Shown one piece after another: positions 5,101 through 7,497 of a stretch of DNA of 7,497 nt. Location of the stretch: positions 1-7,497 of the forward strand of contig JAQUAP010000057.1 in the NCBI GenBank assembly GCA_028687205.1. Reading direction: 5' to 3'. The notes beneath the pieces are model-generated. The model had not been told where the DNA came from, made no database searches, and saw only the letters and a list, made by a program, of their open reading frames with translations. This DNA is from Candidatus Omnitrophota bacterium (lineage in GTDB: Bacteria; Omnitrophota; Gorgyraeia; Gygaellales; Profunditerraquicolaceae). Position 1 is the first letter of the stretch, and the number at the start of each line of letters is the position of its first letter. The translations under genes and the position numbers were made by a program.

Positions 5101-7497
5101 AACGGGTATCCTTTATGATATCTTTGGATGACAGATTATAGCCATATCCAATAACTCTCGGATTTTCTTTTGCAGCCTGGATAACAAGCTCTCTTATCCC
5201 TTCCGGGGTAGCAGGCTTCTCTAATTCAGCAATCTCCATAACTACCGAGGCAGTCAAAGATCCGCCTACGCGTATAGCTTTACCGTCATGGTTACCAATA
5301 CCGGGTATAAGTTTAGTCAAAAGTTTGGCAGCGCCGGTTTTAGCAGGGGATTGAATCCTGTGTCCTGGCCTGGCCCTAGCTGCTTCATCACCTCTGAATG
5401 TTTCATACGGCGTCTGGTCAGAAGTCGGGGCATGTAAGGTATTGATAGCGCCTATCTTAATGCCAAACTTTTTGTGCAAAAGATTAGCAAACGGCGCAAT
5501 AGCTCCGGTTGTGCAGGAAGCATTGGAATAAACCTGGGTGTTTAGCTTTTCCAAAAGTTCTTCGTTTACACCAAAGACCATTATTGGCGTTTCCTCATCT
5601 TTTGGCGGTGCACCCATCTCAACTATTCCATCCTCAACAGAAGCAATGTGCTTTTTTATAACTTTACTGGATTCCAAATCATTCCCGGAGCTCTCAACTA
5701 TCCCTAAACCGGTTAAATTCTGTTCCCCAAAAATTTCGCCGACTAACTTCCAGCGGACAGGACCTGTGCGGTCGTCTAGCAGCAAAATTGTCTGAACAAT
5801 GGGTTTTTGTCCATCATACTCTTGATTGGGAAAACCGGTTATTTCAATAAGGGCGTAACCTTCCTTTTCATTTATTATGGGCTTGCCAACAATTTCTAAG
5901 CCGGGGAATAGCTCGCCATACGTGCTATCCGGAGTAGTCAATGTTTTTATAAACTCTCCTATATCTTTTAAAGGAACACCGTTTATTGCTCTAACCCTCA
6001 TATTCGAATATTCTTCATCATATAAAAACCCATGCAGGTAGAGTCTTCCCATACGGCCGCGGCCTCCGGTAATTCCAACATTATATATTTTTTCTACAGG
6101 AGTTAATTCAGTCAGTTCCGTTTGTCTTCCTGGGAGAGTTGATTTAATTATCTTTAACTGCTCCTGCCTGCGGGCAAGCGCCCTTAATCCTGCGAGGTCT
6201 TCATTGGCAATATAACTGAAGGCTACTCCTCCGCCAGAGTAAGTCTTTACGTTTGGTTCCTTATCCAGTTTATATTTAACTGTAGTGCTGCCGGCATCGC
6301 CTCCCACAACAATATTCACCGCCCCGCGCTGAGCCAGCTCTTTCAATTTAGCCCATACCCTATCGGTTCCCACTGAATACTTACCGCTTTTATCTTCCAT
6401 ATTCCCCATGGTTCCATTAACAAATATCCTCTTGCCAGCTTTAAGGCTATCTAATCTCGTAAGGACGGTTTCTTGTGTACTTGGGCCGATATCGTTCTTA
6501 GTCTCATCACTATAATCAGTAGTAATAAGAACCCTTCGCGAGTCTCCTCCAATCAATTTTTTTAAGAAATCAGGCATACTTTCTAATGCCGGGGTTAATC
6601 CGCTGGCAATAAACATGAAGCCGCCAGGATTAAGGGCCTCATTCAGTCCATTCAAAGAGTTGAGCTTTGGAGTTTTTATACCGCCGAAAATGACTGCGTC
6701 AAAACCTTTGTTGACTTCTTCTTCCAAGTCATTAAACTCATCTACCATTTCAGGGCCGGTATATACTTCGTCCATTAGGAAAGGTATAGTTCCGACTGAC
6801 GCGCCGTCTGAGCCGACATCGCCAAAGGCATCAAAAATTAAAATCTTATTCTTACCATTTTTATCGCCAGCCAGCCTTGCCAGTGACTCAGCAAAAATCA
6901 TCCTCTTAGGACCCACTTCATATTCATCGGCAGAGCGTACGTGCTGCAAAAGATTAGGTGCTCCCTGTACAATATCAGACCAACCTATCTGCACTCCTTG
7001 TTCAGTTATACTATTTTCATTAAACACTAAATTCGGGAAGAAATTGTCTTGCATGTATCGTGCTACATTTACTAAAGACTCGCGCTTATCTTTACCAGTC
7101 TTCTTATCTAAACTACCATTGTGCCCGAAGAATACCGGCGTCCCACCCCTAGATAAAATAAACTCACCGATTCGTTTTGTCTTTATAATCCTGGCAGGAT
7201 CAGCAATTCCGCCGTCTTTTGACGGGACATTCACATTAACCCTAATTAAAACATTAATCCCTGTTAAATCCCTGTTAGCCAATTCCTTCACTGCTTCAGG
7301 AATGCTGTGTAGAAATTCAACGTTCTTGTTAACGGCTATCGCCGAGCTTGACCTCTTCTTGGTTATATCTTCCATCCCATAACCCGGGGTTAACCCGGCA
7401 TTGAGCAGGGCTGGGGTAATTGAGCTGCTGGCTTTGGGGCTAAAGAAGCCTGGACCCTGGGTTACCATGTTCATTGCTTCATTGGTAAATTTAGCGC
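2132..7497 (-). CDS. Giant multidomain glycolytic protein: PGK-like / GAPDH / degenerate GAPDH / class II aldolase, N-terminus beyond window
   Basis: One frame runs without interruption to TAA at 2134-2132. The first ATG is at 7474 (1780 codons, the numbering used in all entries), but the frame is open upstream to 7497 and that ATG has no Shine-Dalgarno site, so the true start is probably outside. Order: short Ser-rich segment (15-46), PGK-like module (about 50-435), GAPDH (460-832), Pro/Lys-rich linker (833-884), GAPDH-like module without active site (885-1163), ASSAI linker, class II fructose-bisphosphate aldolase (1176-1654), ASSAV linker, tail (1661-1780). These enzymes normally act as separate cytoplasmic proteins in central carbon metabolism; here three steps sit in one chain. 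Triose-phosphate isomerase is not seen. Only four cysteines occur (654, 1732, 1760, 1761). The chain may act as a fused metabolon or be cut into parts. Module identities are strong; the combined function is inference. Confidence 0.9.
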   Translation of the reverse strand, partial: AKFTNEAMNMVTQGPGFFSPKASSSITPALLNAGLTPGYGMEDITKKRSSSAIAVNKNVEFLHSIPEAVKELANRDLTGINVLIRVNVNVPSKDGGIADPARIIKTKRIGEFILSRGGTPVFFGHNGSLDKKTGKDKRESLVNVARYMQDNFFPNLVFNENSITEQGVQIGWSDIVQGAPNLLQHVRSADEYEVGPKRMIFAESLARLAGDKNGKNKILIFDAFGDVGSDGASVGTIPFLMDEVYTGPEMVDEFNDLEEEVNKGFDAVIFGGIKTPKLNSLNGLNEALNPGGFMFIASGLTPALESMPDFLKKLIGGDSRRVLITTDYSDETKNDIGPSTQETVLTRLDSLKAGKRIFVNGTMGNMEDKSGKYSVGTDRVWAKLKELAQRGAVNIVVGGDAGSTTVKYKLDKEPNVKTYSGGGVAFSYIANEDLAGLRALARRQEQLKIIKSTLPGRQTELTELTPVEKIYNVGITGGRGRMGRLYLHGFLYDEEYSNMRVRAINGVPLKDIGEFIKTLTTPDSTYGELFPGLEIVGKPIINEKEGYALIEITGFPNQEYDGQKPIVQTILLLDDRTGPVRWKLVGEIFGEQNLTGLGIVESSGNDLESSKVIKKHIASVEDGIVEMGAPPKDEETPIMVFGVNEELLEKLNTQVYSNASCTTGAIAPFANLLHKKFGIKIGAINTLHAPTSDQTPYETFRGDEAARARPGHRIQSPAKTGAAKLLTKLIPGIGNHDGKAIRVGGSLTASVVMEIAELEKPATPEGIRELVIQAAKENPRVIGYGYNLSSKDIIKDTRSAIIDLALIKVSADGKRVLVPVWYDNEWGYAKRVLDSLKRTLISRDKGTRTEDFKTLPKPSKEVKTPKAISASELEGIASEGPLPMPKVPQKVIRGEAVGIYLTGVKEKMKSRNGQIFLRKLLGDARFNLEGIVIEGITKENFKDQMAAFIDSIRFSLDLGNIEGLEITPVLTDKNDMGLIFAAGESKRLVKVLPSLPRDLRPEIKVINVNQVEYSYLKMINTVSDAVKPLGAELHSAILSMSIRPGTEMLDSGKGISAAVNISPVKVDELDKAGILYQAYQTSVTSGSYLFATFSINGIVDKAAIDKAIESIPGISVENNTSNYFVADRAHIIYDKAQTLIIQDKKENVTLASAFLLVNEELNAVTRTLDATTSASSAISTEPQLNFTNVSAVMEALKGIVEVTPTGVKVIDEFALRDSLVDELVYDATFNPDQEIVSQTRKLIKDIAASLGIKPLSTYEHYLQKAKDSRHYTIPAINIRGMAYDTARAVFQSAVSNKVEDSFILEIAKSEISYTSQRPAEYTTSMLAAAIKEGYKHPVYLQGDHFQVASKDYLKNGVEAVEAIKKLIREAIEAGFYQIDLDMSQLVDWSKPNADEQQKNNYITTAELTLYVRQLERELGLDKQGIVVNLGGEIGEIGMGLDKANQQNSTTEDMMAFMNGYLATLRILSQQVGYELKPLTKIAVQTGTKHGGVRDAAGKVAKAKVGFNTLGELGKFARETYGLAGVVQHGASTLPEQYFIIFAGNPAPEGTQIDETLLNTQGKSYLEQHPVAEVHLATAYQDTILEHSEFPAELGNEIKNFILQKYPVKEGQDPNKVFVDNRKNAWGPYKLFVWNLPESIKTPIRRSLKTQFDTVFRNMGMAKASSAVKDTGGIDFRANAMLINYQPLGNFAGLKPKLPVLTQAQLAKFNIDREFSQLDNMVQSEVVPSGERIKELLAACNQKGELEGRREQLMVLLVKIGILEETQCCLKEASNAYKEALVLTETLT
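2135..2494 (-). other. C-terminal tail domain of unknown function (residues 1661-1780)
   Basis: After the ASSAV linker comes GGIDFRANAMLINYQPLGNF (1664-1683), then a mainly helical segment: LAKFNIDREFSQLDNMV (1698-1714), PSGERIKELLAACNQKG (1720-1736) and EQLMVLLVKIGILEE (1743-1757), with Cys1732, Cys1760 and Cys1761. I do not recognise a named domain. I have an uncertain memory of similar IDFRA...tails at the ends of other large or linker-bearing proteins in Omnitrophota-like genomes. That would fit a shared sorting, docking or processing signal rather than an enzyme part. Confidence 0.55.
2495..2509 (-). repeat. Inter-module linker ASSAV (residues 1656-1660)
   Basis: The codons GCC AGC TCG GCG GTA join the aldolase to the C-terminal tail. 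The first 12 bases (2498-2509) are identical to those of the linker at 3962-3976. Confidence 0.7.
2513..3949 (-). other. Class II (metal-dependent) fructose-bisphosphate aldolase module (residues 1176-1654)
   Basis: Class II aldolase cleaves fructose-1,6-bisphosphate to two triose phosphates using a divalent metal. Visible features: YTIPAIN (1264-1270), VYLQGDHFQ (1331-1339) with catalytic Asp1336 and metal ligand His1337, IDLDMS (1371-1376), VNLGGEIGEIG (1420-1430), TGTKHGG (1478-1484) with ligand His1482, and VVQHGAS (1518-1524) with ligand His1521. All three histidine ligands and the Glu motif are kept. HLATAYQD (1567-1574) stands where NIDTD or NVATE is usual, so the phosphate-binding loop differs. 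Residues 1580-1654, with NRKNAWGPYK (1613-1622), form a C-terminal extension found, as I recall, in long-form class II aldolases. Residues 1176-1250 are a helical N-terminal part. Probably active. Confidence 0.88.
3962..3976 (-). repeat. Inter-module linker ASSAI (residues 1167-1171)
   Basis: The codons GCC AGC TCG GCG ATT lie exactly between the degenerate GAPDH-like module and the aldolase. It shares 12 identical bases with 2498-2509 and AGCTCGGCGAT with 7338-7348. Confidence 0.7.
3986..4822 (-). other. Degenerate GAPDH-like module lacking the active-site Cys (residues 885-1163)
   Basis: The fold is inferred by lining this segment up with the neighbouring GAPDH. GEAVGIYLTGVKEKMKSRNG (887-906), then IFLRKLLGDARFN, takes the place of the Rossmann start. 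INVNQVEYSYLKMINTVSDA (999-1018) sits where SNASCTTGAIAPFANLLHKK stands, so the Cys is gone. LSMSIRPGTEM (1031-1041) replaces TLHAPTSDQ, and LLVNEELNAVTRTLDA (1148-1163) lines up with WYDNEWGYAKRVLDSL. The module has no cysteine at all. It is shorter than a full GAPDH and may serve as a structural partner that completes a GAPDH dimer face within one chain. The homology is an eye-level call; structural prediction could overturn it. Confidence 0.6.
4979..6097 (-). other. GAPDH module with intact catalytic Cys/His (residues 460-832)
   Basis: GAPDH oxidises glyceraldehyde-3-phosphate with NAD(P) and phosphate. The nucleotide-binding start VGITGGRGRMGRL (466-478) has one residue more than the usual VGINGFGRIGRL. 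DSTYG (516-520), VESSG (593-597), GAPPKDEETP (621-630) and FGVNE (634-638) follow. The active site SNASCTT places Cys654, and TLHAPTSDQ places His681. TGAAK (713-717), IRVGG (734-738) and VWYDNEWGYAKRV (813-825) complete the catalytic domain. Between DSTYG and GAPPKD there are about 110 residues where the family usually has about 70, so the NAD domain carries an insertion near 545-585. The usual Asp after Asn in the cofactor loop (IND) is Gly499, which may alter NAD versus NADP use. Of all modules this one looks most likely to be active. Confidence 0.93.
6170..7327 (-). other. Phosphoglycerate kinase-like module (residues about 50-435)
   Basis: PGK transfers phosphate between 1,3-bisphosphoglycerate and ADP. 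Matching stretches are VLIRVNVNVPSKDGGI (75-90), FFGHNG (115-120), DAFGDVGSDGAS (215-226), FGGIKTPKL (263-271, keeping the Lys of GGxK), FVNGTMGNME (351-360), IVVGGDAG (388-395) and YSGGGVAF (412-419), all in family order, and the length is near that of a full PGK. By eye the 3-phosphoglycerate-binding basic residues appear changed: the Arg of SHLGRP, the Arg of ENVRF and the HRAHAS segment have no match here, and the Asp of RxDxNVP is Asn80. The nucleotide-domain glycine motifs are partly kept. Catalysis is therefore doubtful, although the fold assignment is sound. Confidence 0.85.
7337..7351 (-). repeat. N-terminal linker SSSAI (residues 42-46)
   Basis: The codons end AGC TCG GCG ATA and sit just before the PGK-like module. 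They share AGCTCGGCGAT with the linker at 3962-3976. A related segment ASSSI (residues 15-19, 7418-7432) lies 27 residues earlier with different codons, suggesting a border with a further module outside the window. Confidence 0.62.

Noticed and set aside
6615..7382. Plus-strand open frame of 255 codons
   Set aside because: It lies wholly opposite the PGK-like module, its translation is Ser/Pro/Leu-rich without recognisable motifs, and the minus-strand frame has clear family matches.

Overview
The window reads as a piece of a bacterial chromosome in which every supported gene lies on the minus strand. Two things point to an uncultured lineage such as Candidatus Omnitrophota: a giant chain of fused glycolytic enzymes, and small basic ORFs whose pattern I associate from memory with that group. 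This placement is inference from recalled sequence style, not a database result.

Right-hand part (2132-7497): one uninterrupted reading frame of at least 1780 codons from the first ATG, with no stop before the window edge. In translation order it holds a phosphoglycerate kinase-like module, a glyceraldehyde-3-phosphate dehydrogenase (GAPDH) with an intact Cys/His pair, a second GAPDH-like module that has lost its active site, a class II fructose-bisphosphate aldolase module with its metal ligands, and a C-terminal tail of about 115 residues with no function I recognise. Short Ser/Ala-rich segments (ASSS, SSSAI, ASSAI, ASSAV) sit at several module borders, and the three SSA copies reuse almost the same codons. 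The chain therefore joins steps from fructose bisphosphate to 3-phosphoglycerate, without triose-phosphate isomerase in the visible part. This is the most striking item in the window.

Middle (1883-2131): nine bases after the giant gene's stop lies a long, nearly perfect inverted repeat (2052-2122), probably a mobile palindromic element and possibly a terminator. It is followed by a near-consensus sigma70-type promoter (TTTACA, 17 bp, TATAAT; 2012-2040) reading into a small basic ORF (1869-2003) that overlaps the start of hisG by 14 nt.

Left-hand part (1-1882): hisG (long-form ATP phosphoribosyltransferase, first step of histidine synthesis); a degenerate palindromic repeat (931-990); a 33-residue, extremely basic protein resembling the COX24/mS38/bS22 family of small ribosomal proteins; and, six bases after it in the same frame, a secreted tetratricopeptide-repeat protein that runs off the left edge. 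The close spacing suggests that the promoter at 2012-2040 could serve this whole set, with the repeat at 931-990 as a possible attenuating or RNA-stabilising point between hisG and the last two genes. No tRNA, rRNA, CRISPR array or insertion sequence was seen, and no convincing plus-strand gene.
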